Assembly: GCF_004116625.1 (NCBI RefSeq)
Contig: NZ_NXIE01000002.1
Location: 310,001 to 374,000, forward strand
DNA length: 64,000 bases
Reading direction: 5' to 3'
Source: Halarcobacter mediterraneus
GTDB lineage: Bacteria; Campylobacterota; Campylobacteria; Campylobacterales; Arcobacteraceae
Shown here: positions 45,670-56,348 of the stretch, one piece after another
How positions within the stretch are numbered: position 1 is the stretch's first letter
Layout: every line of letters begins with the position of its first letter
Notes under the pieces: model-generated
What the model was told of the DNA's origin: nothing
Databases searched by the model: none
The model's input: the letters and a program-made list of their open reading frames with translations, nothing else
Position numbers and translations under genes: made by a program

Positions 45670-46947
45670 GTGGAAACATTTGACATTAAAAAACTATCTA
45701 AGCCTTTTGACATAGAAATTGACTCAATTGCAAGTGATAAATCAATATCACATAGATGTGCAATGTTTTCACTATTTTCTAATGAAACTTCATATATTAA
45801 AAATTACCTTACAGCAGAAGACACATTAAATACTTTAAGTATAGTAGAACAATTAGGTGCTAAAATCACACGAGATGGTTCTACTGTAGAAATTACACCA
45901 ACTAATAAACTAACTGAACCAAAAGATATTCTTGATTGTGGTAACTCAGGAACTGCAATGAGACTGTTTTGTGGACTATTAGCCTCTGTTGATGGTGCGT
46001 TTACTTTAACTGGTGATAAATACCTTAAAGAGCGACCAATGAAAAGAGTGGCAGACCCGCTAAGAAGTATTGGTGCAAATATTGATGGTAGAGAAGAAGG
46101 TAATAAAGCTCCTTTATTTATTAGAGGAGTAAAAGAGTTAAAACCTTTTACTTATATTTCGCCTGTTGATTCTGCACAAGTAAAATCAGCAATGATACTT
46201 GCTGCACTTAGAGCTAATGGTGTATCAAAGTATAAGGAGAATGAACTAACACGTGACCATACAGAAAGAATGCTAAAAGGTATGGGAGCTAAGTTAGAGA
46301 CAGATGATGAAGGGTTTATAAATATTCATCCTTTAGAAGGTCATTTAAAGCCATTAAATATTACAGTTCCAACAGATCCAAGTTCTGGGTTCTTTTTTGC
46401 AGTAGCAGCTGCAATTACAAAAGACTCAAGAGTTGTAATAAAAAATGTGTCATTAAACCCTACAAGAATTGAAGCATACCAAGTTTTAAAAAGAATGGGT
46501 GCAGAAGTTAATTTTATAGAAAAAGAGAATATTTATGAGCCTATTGGAGATATTGAAGTAAAACACAAAGAACTAAATGGTGTTGTGGTTGAAAATAATA
46601 TCTCTTGGTTAATTGATGAACTTCCAGCACTTTCAATTGCTATGTCAATTGCAAATGGAAAGTCATTAGTAAAAAATGCAAAAGAGTTAAGAGTAAAAGA
46701 GTCAGATAGAATTAAAGCTGTTGTTTCAAACCTTGAAAAGTGTGGTGTATCTTACACTGAATTTGAAGATGGTTATGAAATAGTAGGAGGAACAATAATT
46801 AAAGCCTCTATAGACTCTCATGGAGACCATAGAATTGCAATGAGCTTTGCAATAGCTGGTACTTTATGTGATATGGAAATAAATGATGTTGATTGTATTT
46901 TAACTTCATTTCCAAACTTCAAAGAAATCCTTGACTCTTTATATTAA
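45670..46947 (+). CDS. aroA: 3-phosphoshikimate 1-carboxyvinyltransferase (EPSP synthase)
   Basis: 425 aa, GTG start with AAGGAAAC before it. Sixth step of the shikimate pathway, adding PEP to shikimate-3-phosphate. Motifs: [58 protein letters not shown] and [13 protein letters not shown]. Feeds phenylalanine synthesis, sitting behind pheT; order as in H. pylori. Confidence 0.97.
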   Translation: METFDIKKLSKPFDIEIDSIASDKSISHRCAMFSLFSNETSYIKNYLTAEDTLNTLSIVEQLGAKITRDGSTVEITPTNKLTEPKDILDCGNSGTAMRLFCGLLASVDGAFTLTGDKYLKERPMKRVADPLRSIGANIDGREEGNKAPLFIRGVKELKPFTYISPVDSAQVKSAMILAALRANGVSKYKENELTRDHTERMLKGMGAKLETDDEGFINIHPLEGHLKPLNITVPTDPSSGFFFAVAAAITKDSRVVIKNVSLNPTRIEAYQVLKRMGAEVNFIEKENIYEPIGDIEVKHKELNGVVVENNISWLIDELPALSIAMSIANGKSLVKNAKELRVKESDRIKAVVSNLEKCGVSYTEFEDGYEIVGGTIIKASIDSHGDHRIAMSFAIAGTLCDMEINDVDCILTSFPNFKEILDSLY

Positions 46948-46977
46948 AAAATTGAGATAATTTTAAGGATCTAAATA

Positions 46978-47811
46978 ATGAAAGTAAAACTAGCATCAAG
47001 CTACGGTTTTTGTTTTGGAGTAAAAAGAGCTATAAAAATTGCAGAAGGATATGAAGACTCTGCAACAATGGGTCCATTAATTCATAATCAAAATGAAATT
47101 GATAGATTAAAAACTGATTATAATGTAGGTTTATATAATAATCTCACTGATGTAAAACCCAAAGATACAATTATTATTAGAACACATGGTATTCCTAAAA
47201 ATGACTTAAAAGATTTAAGAAAAAAAGATGCAAAAGTCATTAATGCTACCTGTCCATTTGTTACTACACCACAACAAATAGTAAAAAAAATGTCCCAAGA
47301 AAATTATTCGATTTTAATATTTGGTGATGAGGCTCACCCAGAAGTCAAAGGGGTAAAGTCATATGGAGAAGACCAAGAAGATGTTCATGTTATTCTATCA
47401 ATATCAGAACTTGATAATATCAATTTTAAGTATGACAAAATTGCTACTGTTGCCCAAACAACTAAGAAAAAAGAGACTTATTTAGAAATTGTAAATGCTT
47501 TAATTTTAAAAAATAAAGAAGTAAGAGTATTCAATACCATTTGTGATGCAACTTTTGAAAATCAAGATGCTGCAAGAGAACTTTCTAAAGAAGTTGATGT
47601 AATGGTTGTCATTGGAGGTAAAAACTCTTCAAATACAAAACAGCTACATAGTATTTGTCTAGAAAATTGTCAAGATTCTTACTTAATTGAAAATGCAAAA
47701 GAACTTGATCCAAATTGGTTTAAAAATAAAAATTTATGTGGAATAACAGCGGGAGCAAGCACTCCTGATTGGATTATACAACAAGTTGTTGATGAAATAG
47801 AAAAATACTAA
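46978..47811 (+). CDS. ispH: 4-hydroxy-3-methylbut-2-enyl diphosphate reductase
   Basis: 277 aa, last step of the MEP isoprenoid pathway, a [4Fe-4S] enzyme. Cluster cysteines appear in GFCFGVKRA (C12), NATCPFVTTPQ and the third in NTICDAT; MGPLIHNQNE, RTHGIP and GEAHPEVKG-type (DEAHPEVKG) histidines bind diphosphate; the end has ITAGASTPDWII. A probable rpsA promoter lies just downstream. Confidence 0.96.
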   Translation: MKVKLASSYGFCFGVKRAIKIAEGYEDSATMGPLIHNQNEIDRLKTDYNVGLYNNLTDVKPKDTIIIRTHGIPKNDLKDLRKKDAKVINATCPFVTTPQQIVKKMSQENYSILIFGDEAHPEVKGVKSYGEDQEDVHVILSISELDNINFKYDKIATVAQTTKKKETYLEIVNALILKNKEVRVFNTICDATFENQDAARELSKEVDVMVVIGGKNSSNTKQLHSICLENCQDSYLIENAKELDPNWFKNKNLCGITAGASTPDWIIQQVVDEIEKY

Positions 47812-47838
47812 ATACTCTTTCTTTAAGTATTAATCCGA

Positions 47839-47844
47839 TATAAT
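47839..47844 (+). promoter_or_regulatory. Putative -10 element for rpsA
   Basis: TATAAT at 47839-47844, with a second TATAAT at 47855-47860; either could serve the rpsA start at 47886, giving a leader of roughly 20-40 bases. Confidence 0.45.
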
Positions 47845-47885
47845 AATAGCCATTTATAATAAAACGGTTAAAATGAAGGAATAAA

Positions 47886-49538
47886 ATGGCTATCGATGAT
47901 ATTGAATTAGGTGAAGACTTTGATTTTGAGAAAATGCTTAACGAGTCTTTTGAGAATGCTGAAAACAACTCTGTAGTAAATGGTGTAATTGTTGAAATTA
48001 CTAATGATAATGTTCTTGTAGATGTAGGTCAAAAAATAGAAGGTAGACTAAATATCTCTGAAATTACAATCGGTGGAGAAGTACAATTTAAAGCTGGTGA
48101 CACAATTTCTGTAATGTTAATGGGAAATAAAGGTGAAAGACCAAATATTTCTTATAAAAAAGTTCTACAAAAAGAAAAATTTGATAACTTTGTAAAAGAA
48201 CATGGTGAAAATGTTGAAGATATTACAATTGAAGGTAAAATTGTTTCTGTAAAAAACAGAGGTGGTTTTATTATTGAAGATGATTCTGGTCTAGAATATT
48301 TTATGCCAATGGCACAATCATATTTAAAAACTCATGGAGCTATCGGTAAAAAAGTTAAAGCAAAAGTTTTAAAAATAAACGAAGCTCAAAACTCAATTAT
48401 AGTTTCTAGAAAAAAACTTATTGAAGAAGCAAAAGTAGAAAAAGACTCTAAAGTAAATGAAATTTTAGAAAAAAACGAACCTGTAAATGGTATTGTTAAA
48501 AAAATAACTTCTTATGGAATGTTTATTGACCTAGGTGGAATTGATGGTTTAGTAAACTACAATGAAATCTCTTATAAAGGTCCTGTTAACCCTGCAAACT
48601 ACTATAATGAAGGTGATGAAGTATCTGTTGTAGTATTATCTTATGATAAAGCTAAACAACACTTATCATTATCTATTAAAGCAGCACTTCCAAATCCTTG
48701 GGATGAAATTAAAGATGAACTAGAAGTAGGAGATACTATTACTGTTACAGTTTCAAACTTTGAATCTTATGGAGCATTTGTAGATTTAGGAAATGATATT
48801 GAAGGTTTATTACACATTTCAGAAATTTCTTGGAATAAAAACCTTAAAAATCCAAAAGACTTATTAACATTAGGTGAAGAAGTTAATGTTGAAGTTATTG
48901 AATTAAATGTAGATAAAAAAAGATTAAGAGTAAGTCTAAAAAATCTACAAGAGAAACCTTTTGCAAAATTTACAAAAGAGCATAAAGTTGGAGATGTAGT
49001 TAAAGGTAAAATTGCTACTTTAACTGATTTTGGTGCATTTGTTACAATTGGAGAAGTTGATGGTTTATTACACAATGAAGAAGCTTCTTGGGAATCAAAT
49101 GCAAAATGTAAATCACTTTATAAAAAAGGTGATGAAGTTGAAGTTAAAATTATCAAAATAGATAGAGAAAAAGAAAATATTTCTTTATCAATTAAAGAAA
49201 TTTCTGATTCACCTGCGCAAAAATTCCAAAACTCTCATAACCTTGGAGATATTGTAAAAGGTGCAGTAAAAGATAAAAAAGATTTTGGTATTTTTATTAA
49301 ATTAGAAGACAATTTAGATGGTTTAATTAGAAATGAAGACTTTGGACCACTTAATGCTGAAGAAGTTAATATTGGCGATGAACTAGAAGCAGTTGTAGTT
49401 AATATTGATACTAAAAGAAATAGAGTTAGATTATCTATTAAAAGATTAGAACAACAACAAGAAAGAGAAGTTTTAAAAGCTGTTAATGATGATACATCTA
49501 TGACTTTAGGTGATTTATTAAAAGACCAAATTAAATAA
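47886..49538 (+). CDS. rpsA: 30S ribosomal protein S1
   Basis: 550 aa with six S1 OB-fold repeats in tandem; repeats 3-6 are clearest (GIVKKITSYGMFIDLGGIDG, VTVSNFESYGAFVDLGNDIEG, GKIATLTDFGAFVTIGEVDG, GAVKDKKDFGIFIKLEDNLDG). Binds mRNA and helps initiation on the 30S subunit. Strong RBS GAAGGAAT. serA is 12 bases downstream. Confidence 0.97.
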   Translation: MAIDDIELGEDFDFEKMLNESFENAENNSVVNGVIVEITNDNVLVDVGQKIEGRLNISEITIGGEVQFKAGDTISVMLMGNKGERPNISYKKVLQKEKFDNFVKEHGENVEDITIEGKIVSVKNRGGFIIEDDSGLEYFMPMAQSYLKTHGAIGKKVKAKVLKINEAQNSIIVSRKKLIEEAKVEKDSKVNEILEKNEPVNGIVKKITSYGMFIDLGGIDGLVNYNEISYKGPVNPANYYNEGDEVSVVVLSYDKAKQHLSLSIKAALPNPWDEIKDELEVGDTITVTVSNFESYGAFVDLGNDIEGLLHISEISWNKNLKNPKDLLTLGEEVNVEVIELNVDKKRLRVSLKNLQEKPFAKFTKEHKVGDVVKGKIATLTDFGAFVTIGEVDGLLHNEEASWESNAKCKSLYKKGDEVEVKIIKIDREKENISLSIKEISDSPAQKFQNSHNLGDIVKGAVKDKKDFGIFIKLEDNLDGLIRNEDFGPLNAEEVNIGDELEAVVVNIDTKRNRVRLSIKRLEQQQEREVLKAVNDDTSMTLGDLLKDQIK

Positions 49539-49550
49539 GGATTTGTGCAA

Positions 49551-51137
49551 ATGAGTAAACATACAATTGTAGTTTGTGACCATATTCATGAAGATGGATT
49601 AAACATCTTAAAAACTACAGAAGACATAAATTATGTATATGCAGCAGATATAGATAAAGTATCTTTATTAGATGTAATAAAAGATGCAGATGTTGCTATT
49701 ACTAGATCTTCAACAGATGTAGATGAAAAGTTTTTAAATGCAGCAACAAATCTAAAAGCAATTATTAGAGCTGGTGTTGGTTATGATAATGTAGATATGG
49801 AAGCTTGTAGCAAAAGAGGTATCATTGCTATGAATGTTCCAACTGCAAATACAATTGCAGCCGTTGAGCTTACTATGGCTCATATGCTATCTTGTATGAG
49901 AAAATTTCCTTATGCACACAATCAATTAAAAAATGAAAGAATTTGGAAAAGAGAAGACTGGTATGGTAATGAACTTTTTGGTAAAAAGTTAGGAGTCATT
50001 GGTTTTGGTAATATAGGGCATAGAGTTGCATTAAGAGCTAAGTCTTTTGAAATGGATGTTCTTACATATGACCCATATATTCCATCAACTAAAGCAACAG
50101 ACTTAGGCGTTGAATATACAACAAACTTTGATGACATTTTAGCTTGTGATATAATTACTATACATACTCCTAAAAATCAAGAAACAATTGATATGATTGG
50201 TGAGAATGAAATTGCAAAAATGAAAGATGGTGTAATTTTAATAAATTGTGCAAGGGGTGGATTATATAATGAAGAAGCTCTTTACAATAACTTAAAATCT
50301 GGGAAAATTGCAATGGCAGGAATTGATGTTTTCAAAAAAGAGCCAGCAACAGATCACCCGCTTTTAGATTTAAATAATATAACTGTAACAGCCCACCTAG
50401 GAGCAAATACAAAAGAATCTCAAAAAAAGATTGCTACTCAAGCCGCTGAAAATGCAATTGAGTCTGCAAGAGGAATTGCATACCCTAATGCACTAAATCT
50501 ACCAATTGATGAAAATAAGATTCCTTCATTTGTAAAACCGTATATTGAATTAACTCAGAAAATAGCATTCCTATCAGCACAATTAGATAAATCTGCAATT
50601 AGATCTATCTCTGTTTGTGCTCAAGGAGAAATAAAAGAATATTTAGATTCTTTATCAACATTTGCAACAGTAGGTGCATTAACAGCTTCTAGTGATAAAG
50701 ATGAAATAAACTATGTAAATGCAAAATTTATAGCTGAAGAAAAAGGTATTAAATTTGATACTTGTGAAATAAATCATTCTTCAGGATATAGCAATAAAAT
50801 CACAATAACTATTACTACAGAAAAAAGAGTAAATACAATTTCTGGTACAGTATTTGATGATGATGTTCAAAGAATTGTTGAACTTGATGGTTTTGATTTT
50901 GATATTGAACCAAAAGGTAAAATGATAATGATGAGAAACAATGATGTTCCTGGAGTAATTGGACAAGTTGGTAAATTGTTAGGAGATAATAATATTAATA
51001 TTTCTGACTTCAGATTAGCAAGAGGTAAAAACTCTGCTTTAGCTGTAATCCTTGTTGATGAATCTATTTCTCATAAAGTTTTAGAACAAATAAATAATTT
51101 AGAAGCTGCAATTTCTGTAGCTTATGCAGAAATATAA
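49551..51137 (+). CDS. serA: D-3-phosphoglycerate dehydrogenase
   Basis: 528 aa long-form SerA: substrate/NAD domain (LGVIGFGNIGHRVA, about 145-158), catalytic residues in INCARGGLYNEEAL and TAHLGANTKES, an intervening domain (about 315-455) and a C-terminal ACT domain (IMMRNNDVPGVIGQVGKLL). First step of serine synthesis. I use ATG 49551; a GTG two codons earlier is possible because RBS AAGGA lies 3 bases before it and 9 before the ATG. Confidence 0.95.
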   Translation: MSKHTIVVCDHIHEDGLNILKTTEDINYVYAADIDKVSLLDVIKDADVAITRSSTDVDEKFLNAATNLKAIIRAGVGYDNVDMEACSKRGIIAMNVPTANTIAAVELTMAHMLSCMRKFPYAHNQLKNERIWKREDWYGNELFGKKLGVIGFGNIGHRVALRAKSFEMDVLTYDPYIPSTKATDLGVEYTTNFDDILACDIITIHTPKNQETIDMIGENEIAKMKDGVILINCARGGLYNEEALYNNLKSGKIAMAGIDVFKKEPATDHPLLDLNNITVTAHLGANTKESQKKIATQAAENAIESARGIAYPNALNLPIDENKIPSFVKPYIELTQKIAFLSAQLDKSAIRSISVCAQGEIKEYLDSLSTFATVGALTASSDKDEINYVNAKFIAEEKGIKFDTCEINHSSGYSNKITITITTEKRVNTISGTVFDDDVQRIVELDGFDFDIEPKGKMIMMRNNDVPGVIGQVGKLLGDNNINISDFRLARGKNSALAVILVDESISHKVLEQINNLEAAISVAYAEI

Positions 51138-51150
51138 GATGATAATTAAT

Positions 51151-51174
51151 TAAGAAGTGATTTTTCACTTCTTA
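51151..51174. terminator. Hairpin between serA and efp
   Basis: 10-bp perfect stem (51151-51160 with 51165-51174), 4-T loop. It lacks a good T tail, so termination may be partial; it also lies 35 bases upstream of efp. Confidence 0.5.
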
Positions 51175-51208
51175 AAATTCTATATATAAAAACATAATCG
51201 GAGAATAA

Positions 51209-51772
51209 ATGGCAAATATTTCAATGAGTGAACTAAAAAAGGGATTGAAAATTGAAATTGATGGTGTTCCTTATAAAATAACAGAATATCAGCATGTAAA
51301 ACCTGGTAAAGGAGCAGCATTTGTAAGATGTAAAATTAAATCCTTTTTAAATGGTAAGGTAATTGAAAAAACATTTCATGCTGGTGATAAATGTACTACA
51401 CCAGATTTACAACAAAAAACAATGCAATACCTATATGATGATGGTGAGATGCTACAATTTATGGATACAAATACTTATGAACAAATTGGTTTAACATACG
51501 ATCAAGTTGGAGATACTGCAGATTGGATAATTGATGGAATGAACGTAGATATGATGTTCTTCAATGGTGATGCAATCACAGTTGAGCCTCCTATGGTAGT
51601 TGAACTTAAAATTGTAGAAACACCTCCTAACTTTAAAGGAGATTCACAAGGTGGTAAAAAACCTGCTACTTTAGAAAGTGGAGCCGTTGTACAAATTCCT
51701 TTCCATTTAGTAGAAGATGATGTAATAAAAGTTGATACTAGAACAGGTGAATACCTAGAGAAAGTAAAATAA
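51209..51772 (+). CDS. efp: Translation elongation factor P
   Basis: 187 aa three-domain EF-P that rescues ribosomes stalled at polyproline. The tip lysine lies in [12 protein letters not shown] (K about 34), the position modified in many bacteria; no modification gene is in the window. Domain III end: [22 protein letters not shown]. Own RBS CGGAGAAT. Confidence 0.97.
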   Translation: MANISMSELKKGLKIEIDGVPYKITEYQHVKPGKGAAFVRCKIKSFLNGKVIEKTFHAGDKCTTPDLQQKTMQYLYDDGEMLQFMDTNTYEQIGLTYDQVGDTADWIIDGMNVDMMFFNGDAITVEPPMVVELKIVETPPNFKGDSQGGKKPATLESGAVVQIPFHLVEDDVIKVDTRTGEYLEKVK

Positions 51773-51776
51773 TATT

Positions 51777-51802
51777 AAAAGAGTGGATAGCTTCACTCTT
51801 TT
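51777..51802. terminator. Bidirectional terminator between efp and ribD
   Basis: 9-bp perfect stem AAAAGAGTG / CACTCTTTT (51777-51785 with 51794-51802) between convergent genes, A run on one side and T run on the other. Confidence 0.75.
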
Positions 51803-51810
51803 ATGTAAAA

Positions 51811-52818
51811 CTAACTCTTTTTTTTCAAATAAATAATTTTTTCATCCCCAATATAATTCTCATGAACTATTTCAAAATCAATATCAATATCGTTTAAAGC
51901 ATTAATTCCATTTCTAATTTTTGGGCTTACAAGTAACACTATGAAATCTAATTTTTCTTTAAGAATATTTAACAAATTATAGACTCCTTCTACCATCACA
52001 ATTTTGTAATCTAGAAGCTTAAATAAATCATTACTTATAGTAACTTTTCTATTTGCTACTTTAAAAAGTGGAATATTTGTATCAAATATTCTATTTTTAG
52101 AATAAATCATTATATCAGGGGCACGTCCAGCTATATATCTTGCATCTAATGTAGGTTTATCATTTCGAACTGTATTTCCTCCAATAAGCATTAAGTCGAT
52201 TTTATCTCTAAGTGCGTGAACATATGCTTTTGCAGAGTTTGAAGAAATATTACCATCAATAGAGCCATTTAATGTTTGTGCCATTTTATAAAATATAAAT
52301 GTACCACTTGTCCATTTTATAAAAGGATATAATAGATCATATGCCTCTTTTCTCATACAATCAAGGTCAACCTTAATCTTTGCCTTTAAAAGAGTTTCTA
52401 TACCACCTGAGGCTTCTTTATTAATATCCTTATGAGCAATTATTACTCTTTTTGGTTTTAGTTCTTTTAAAAGATTCGAACAAGCAGGAGTTTTTCCTTC
52501 ATGATTACATGGTTCTAATGTAACAAAAACTTCACAATCATTAAAAAACCCCTTATGGTTTTCAATTAAGTATTTATGTATATCATGGCTTGAATTTTTT
52601 GCTTTAATTACATCATTTGGATATTTTTTTAAATAAGCAGCTTTTAATGCATTTACTTCTGCATGAGCTTTACCTGCTTCTTTATGTGCTTCTATTGATA
52701 AAATCTCACCATTCTTTACAATTAAACAGCCAACTGCAGGATTTGGATAAGTTAACAACTGATATTTCCATGCTTCATCAATTGCTAATTTCATAAAAAA
52801 GTTGTCATCTATTTTCAT
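51811..52818 (-). CDS. ribD: Bifunctional riboflavin deaminase/reductase
   Basis: 335 aa from ATG 52818 (MKIDDNFFMKLAIDEAW); an upstream in-frame ATG would put the start in the rimP terminator. N-terminal deaminase: zinc ligands HAEVNAL and PCNHEGKTPACSNL. C-terminal reductase: DLMLIGGNTVRNDKPTLDAR. Performs the second and third steps of riboflavin synthesis. It lies alone after a terminator, so it is separate from the rimP unit. Its length is slightly short for RibD (about 360). Confidence 0.92.
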   Translation of the reverse strand: MKIDDNFFMKLAIDEAWKYQLLTYPNPAVGCLIVKNGEILSIEAHKEAGKAHAEVNALKAAYLKKYPNDVIKAKNSSHDIHKYLIENHKGFFNDCEVFVTLEPCNHEGKTPACSNLLKELKPKRVIIAHKDINKEASGGIETLLKAKIKVDLDCMRKEAYDLLYPFIKWTSGTFIFYKMAQTLNGSIDGNISSNSAKAYVHALRDKIDLMLIGGNTVRNDKPTLDARYIAGRAPDIMIYSKNRIFDTNIPLFKVANRKVTISNDLFKLLDYKIVMVEGVYNLLNILKEKLDFIVLLVSPKIRNGINALNDIDIDFEIVHENYIGDEKIIYLKKKS

Positions 52819-52833
52819 TTTTTCTTCTTTAAA

Positions 52834-52872
52834 GTAAAAAAAAAGGAAGTTGAAAATCAACTTCCTTTCTTA
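52834..52872 (-). terminator. Terminator downstream of rimP
   Basis: On the minus strand, stem AAGGAAGTTG / CAACTTCCTT around an ATTTT loop (centre near 52855), followed by a run of nine or more T. It closes the nadA-to-rimP unit before ribD. Confidence 0.85.
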
Positions 52873-52890
52873 ATTTATTATAAATTTATA

Positions 52891-53319
52891 TTACCATTCA
52901 AAATATGTTGAAGCAGAAGAAATTTCATCATATGTAATTATTTCTTCTCCATGTTCTGTTTTAATTTTGATTTCATTATCATCAGCACTTAATAATTCAC
53001 CCTTGATTGAATTCTTATCAAAGTCTTTTAATTTAATTTTTTCACCAAGAGAAGCTTTAAAATGCCTAGGATTTTTTAGTTTTCTTTCTATTCCAGGTGA
53101 ACTAACTTCAAGATTATATTTACCATTCATAGGCTCATCTAAATCCAAGATAGGAGATATCATTCTAGAAATTTCTGCACATTTATCAAGATTAATTCCC
53201 TCTTTTGATGTAACATAAACTCTGAAAATATTCATATCATTTTCTTTCAAAGATACAATATCATAAACTTCTGCACCACAACCTTGTACTGCAATTTCAA
53301 TTGATTCTTCTAAATTCAT
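52891..53319 (-). CDS. rimP: Ribosome maturation factor RimP
   Basis: 142 aa, helps 30S assembly. Family stretches: [71 protein letters not shown]. Last gene of the leftward unit, overlapping rbfA by 4 bases. The usual neighbour nusA is absent, as in C. jejuni (from memory). Confidence 0.95.
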   Translation of the reverse strand: MNLEESIEIAVQGCGAEVYDIVSLKENDMNIFRVYVTSKEGINLDKCAEISRMISPILDLDEPMNGKYNLEVSSPGIERKLKNPRHFKASLGEKIKLKDFDKNSIKGELLSADDNEIKIKTEHGEEIITYDEISSASTYFEW

Positions 53320-53675
53320 GAGTCACTCTTTTTATCTTTTTCAATTTTTCTAAATAAATCTTCAATATTTTTTGACTTCTCTAAAGATTTATCATTTTCA
53401 AATTTAAAGGTAGGACACTTATACCAACCTGTTGCACTTAAAACATATGATTTTATTCTACCACTTGCTTTAGTTAATGCAGAAACTACACCTGGTATTT
53501 CTTTATCCTCGAAGTCACTTCCATCAAAATATACAATTGCATCATACTTTCCATTTTTACAGTTTATACCTGTTATAGGAAGAGAACGAATTCTATGATC
53601 ATTCATACTTGATAAAGCTTCAGGAACAAGTTCCATTAATAATGATTCAGTTCTTTGAAGATTAATACTTTTCAC
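53316..53675 (-). CDS. rbfA: Ribosome-binding factor A
   Basis: 119 aa KH-like protein binding immature 30S subunits. Family residues: [14 protein letters not shown] at the start and [27 protein letters not shown]; slightly divergent from E. coli RbfA but in the canonical infB-rbfA-rimP order. Nine bases after infB, 4-base overlap with rimP. Confidence 0.9.
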   Translation of the reverse strand: MKSINLQRTESLLMELVPEALSSMNDHRIRSLPITGINCKNGKYDAIVYFDGSDFEDKEIPGVVSALTKASGRIKSYVLSATGWYKCPTFKFENDKSLEKSKNIEDLFRKIEKDKKSDS

Positions 53676-53684
53676 ACTAAAACC

Positions 53685-56348
53685 TTAAGCCTTAATTTCT
53701 CTTTTTTCTTCAATCTGAATGAATGTTTCAATATAATCTCCAACTTTAATATCATTAAACTTGTCAAACATAATACCACATTCATAGCCATTAGATACTT
53801 CTTTAACATCATCTTTAAATCTTTTAAGAGATGAAATCTTACCAGTATAAGTAACAACACCATCTCTAATAATTCTTGCATGTCCACCTCTAATAACTTT
53901 ACCATCAGTAACAAAACAACCTGCAACAGTTCCTACCTTTGGAACAACAAAAGTATCTCTTACTTCTGCCTGACCAGTATTTTCTTCTCTAATAACAGCA
54001 CTCATCATACCAGATAGTGTATCTTTAATATCATCAATTAAATCATAAATAATTGAATAAGTATTAATAGTAATTCCATCAGCTTTAGCTTTATTTTTTA
54101 CACTACCAGTTGGTCTTACATTAAATCCTAAAATTATACAACCTTCACTGGCACTTGCTAAAATTAAATCAGACTCAGTAATTCCCCCCACTCCAGAGTG
54201 AATCACTTTAACTTTAACTTCTTCATTTTGGATTTTTTCTAGTGAACCTTTAATTGCTTCTAAAGAACCACCTACATCAGTTTTAATAATCACAGGAAGT
54301 TGTTTAATTTTACCCTCTGCAATTAATCCACTCATTTCTTCTAAAGAAACTTTTGTTGATTTAGACAATTCTTTAGCTCTAGCATGTTCAGCTCTTTTTG
54401 TGGCAATTTCTCTTGCTTCTTTATCAGAATCTTGAGCAACCATTACAGTTCCAGCATCAGGTACTTCATTTAAACCTAAAATAGAACCTGTTTCAGAAAG
54501 TCCTAAAGATTTTACAGGTTTACCTAAATCATTAGTAATAGCTTTAACTCTACCAAAAGTAGTATCACAAACTACATTATCTCCTACTTTTAATTCACCA
54601 TTTTGAACAATTACAGTAGCAACAGGACCTCTTCCTTTTTCTAGTGAAGATTCAACAACAGTTGCTTTTGCTTTTGCATTTGGATCAGCTTTTAATTCCA
54701 AAATTTCTGATTGAAGAAGAATATTTTCTAATAAATCATCAATACCTTCTCCTGTTTTAGCAGAAACTCCAATAAATTCAATTTCTCCACCCCAATCAAC
54801 AGGAGTCATTTCTCTCTCAGCCATTTGAGATTTTACCATATCCATATTTGCTGCTTCTTTATCGATTTTATTAACAGCAACAATAATAGGACATCCACTC
54901 TCTTTTGCATGGGAAATAACTTCTTCTGTTTGTTGTTTAACACCATCATCTGCTGCTACAACAATAATTACGATATCAGTAACACTTGCACCTCTTGCTC
55001 TCATGGCAGAGAAAGCGGCATGCCCTGGAGTATCTACAAAAGTAATTTTTTGATTATTTTGCTTAATTGTATATGCAGAAATATGTTGAGTAATTCCTCC
55101 TGCTTCAGCTGAAGCAATTTTAGAAGATCTAATCTTATCAAGTAATGATGTTTTACCATGATCAACATGCCCCATAATTGTAACTACTGGAGGTCTTGTC
55201 TCAAAATTAGATTCATCTATTTCTTCTTCTTGATAATCTTCTACATAGTTTGCATCTTCTAAAGCATCTTTAACTGTTACTTCTATTCCAAACTCTTCAC
55301 CAAGAATTTCTAATTCATCTTGTTTTAAAAAGTCATTTTTTGTAACCATCATGCCAAGACCAAATAATACAGTTATAACCTCTGCTGGTGATTTACCACA
55401 AGCTTCTGCAAATTCATAAACCCTAACGTCTTCTGGAATTGTTACTTCAGTAATATCAATTTCTTCGACTTCTCTTCTAATTCTTTTCTTTCTTTTCTTT
55501 CTCTTTAAACCTTGAGGTCTATTTCCAAACGCTGCAGGTCTAGAAGATCTTGTTTGTTTTTTATCTTTATCATTTTTTGTATTATTCTTAGCAGGTTCAT
55601 CAAAAAGCTTAGAAGTATCTGCTAAATCCATATCAAGTAAAACAACTTCTTCACCTAAAAGAGATTCATCACTTGCATTTGAAAAATTATTTTCACTTCC
55701 TCTTTCAAATTCTATAACCTTTCCATGCTCATGAGCTTTCGGAGGTTGTTTCTTTTTCTCTTTTTTCTTTTGTTTTAAAGCAGCTGTTTGCTCTTGACTT
55801 ACTTTTGTTTGTTCATTAGAATTTGAATTTTCATTTCCACCTAAAATTTCACTTAATGATTTCATTGCTTTTTTAGGTTGGTTATCTATATTATTTGAAA
55901 TTGTAGGTTCTTTTTCTTCTCTAGGCTTTTTCTTTTTAATGATCTTAAGCCCTCTTCTTTTTGGAACAACCCTTTTTGGAGCTACACTTTTAACGCTAGT
56001 TTCTTTTTCTAAACTTTTTTCTTCTTGCTTCTCAGGTGTTTCTTCCTGTTTAGTTTCAACTGTTTTCTCAGTTTTTACTTCTTTTTCAGCTTTTTCTTCT
56101 TCTTTTGGTGTTTCTTCTTCTTTCTTAGGTGCTTCTTTTTTCTTTACTACTTTTGTAACTGTTTTTTTTACAAGTTTTGAACTTTTACCAGTCATTATAT
56201 AGTTTGTAATCTCTTCTGCATCTTCAAAAGAAACTGCTGTTTGAGGTGATTTAAGTTCTATCCCTAAATCTTTAGCTTTAGCAATTACTTCATTACTACT
56301 TGCTCCTGCTTCTTCAGCAATTTCATATACTCTTACATTATCTGACAT
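53685..56348 (-). CDS. infB: Translation initiation factor IF-2
   Basis: 887 aa GTPase placing fMet-tRNA on the 30S subunit. The N-terminal small fold (1-50) is followed by a long Lys/Glu-rich disordered region (about 60-300), a second IF2-N-like fold (about 302-360), then the G domain: GHVDHGKT (393-400), DTPGH and NKID, and the C-terminal domains that bind fMet-tRNA. Overlaps the YlxR-like gene by 11 bases. Confidence 0.98.
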   Translation of the reverse strand: MSDNVRVYEIAEEAGASSNEVIAKAKDLGIELKSPQTAVSFEDAEEITNYIMTGKSSKLVKKTVTKVVKKKEAPKKEEETPKEEEKAEKEVKTEKTVETKQEETPEKQEEKSLEKETSVKSVAPKRVVPKRRGLKIIKKKKPREEKEPTISNNIDNQPKKAMKSLSEILGGNENSNSNEQTKVSQEQTAALKQKKKEKKKQPPKAHEHGKVIEFERGSENNFSNASDESLLGEEVVLLDMDLADTSKLFDEPAKNNTKNDKDKKQTRSSRPAAFGNRPQGLKRKKRKKRIRREVEEIDITEVTIPEDVRVYEFAEACGKSPAEVITVLFGLGMMVTKNDFLKQDELEILGEEFGIEVTVKDALEDANYVEDYQEEEIDESNFETRPPVVTIMGHVDHGKTSLLDKIRSSKIASAEAGGITQHISAYTIKQNNQKITFVDTPGHAAFSAMRARGASVTDIVIIVVAADDGVKQQTEEVISHAKESGCPIIVAVNKIDKEAANMDMVKSQMAEREMTPVDWGGEIEFIGVSAKTGEGIDDLLENILLQSEILELKADPNAKAKATVVESSLEKGRGPVATVIVQNGELKVGDNVVCDTTFGRVKAITNDLGKPVKSLGLSETGSILGLNEVPDAGTVMVAQDSDKEAREIATKRAEHARAKELSKSTKVSLEEMSGLIAEGKIKQLPVIIKTDVGGSLEAIKGSLEKIQNEEVKVKVIHSGVGGITESDLILASASEGCIILGFNVRPTGSVKNKAKADGITINTYSIIYDLIDDIKDTLSGMMSAVIREENTGQAEVRDTFVVPKVGTVAGCFVTDGKVIRGGHARIIRDGVVTYTGKISSLKRFKDDVKEVSNGYECGIMFDKFNDIKVGDYIETFIQIEEKREIKA

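Noticed and set aside
53672-53926. 84-aa Leu/Val-rich open frame overlapping the end of infB
   Set aside because: Out-of-frame shadow on the same strand as infB; no start signal and no family resemblance.
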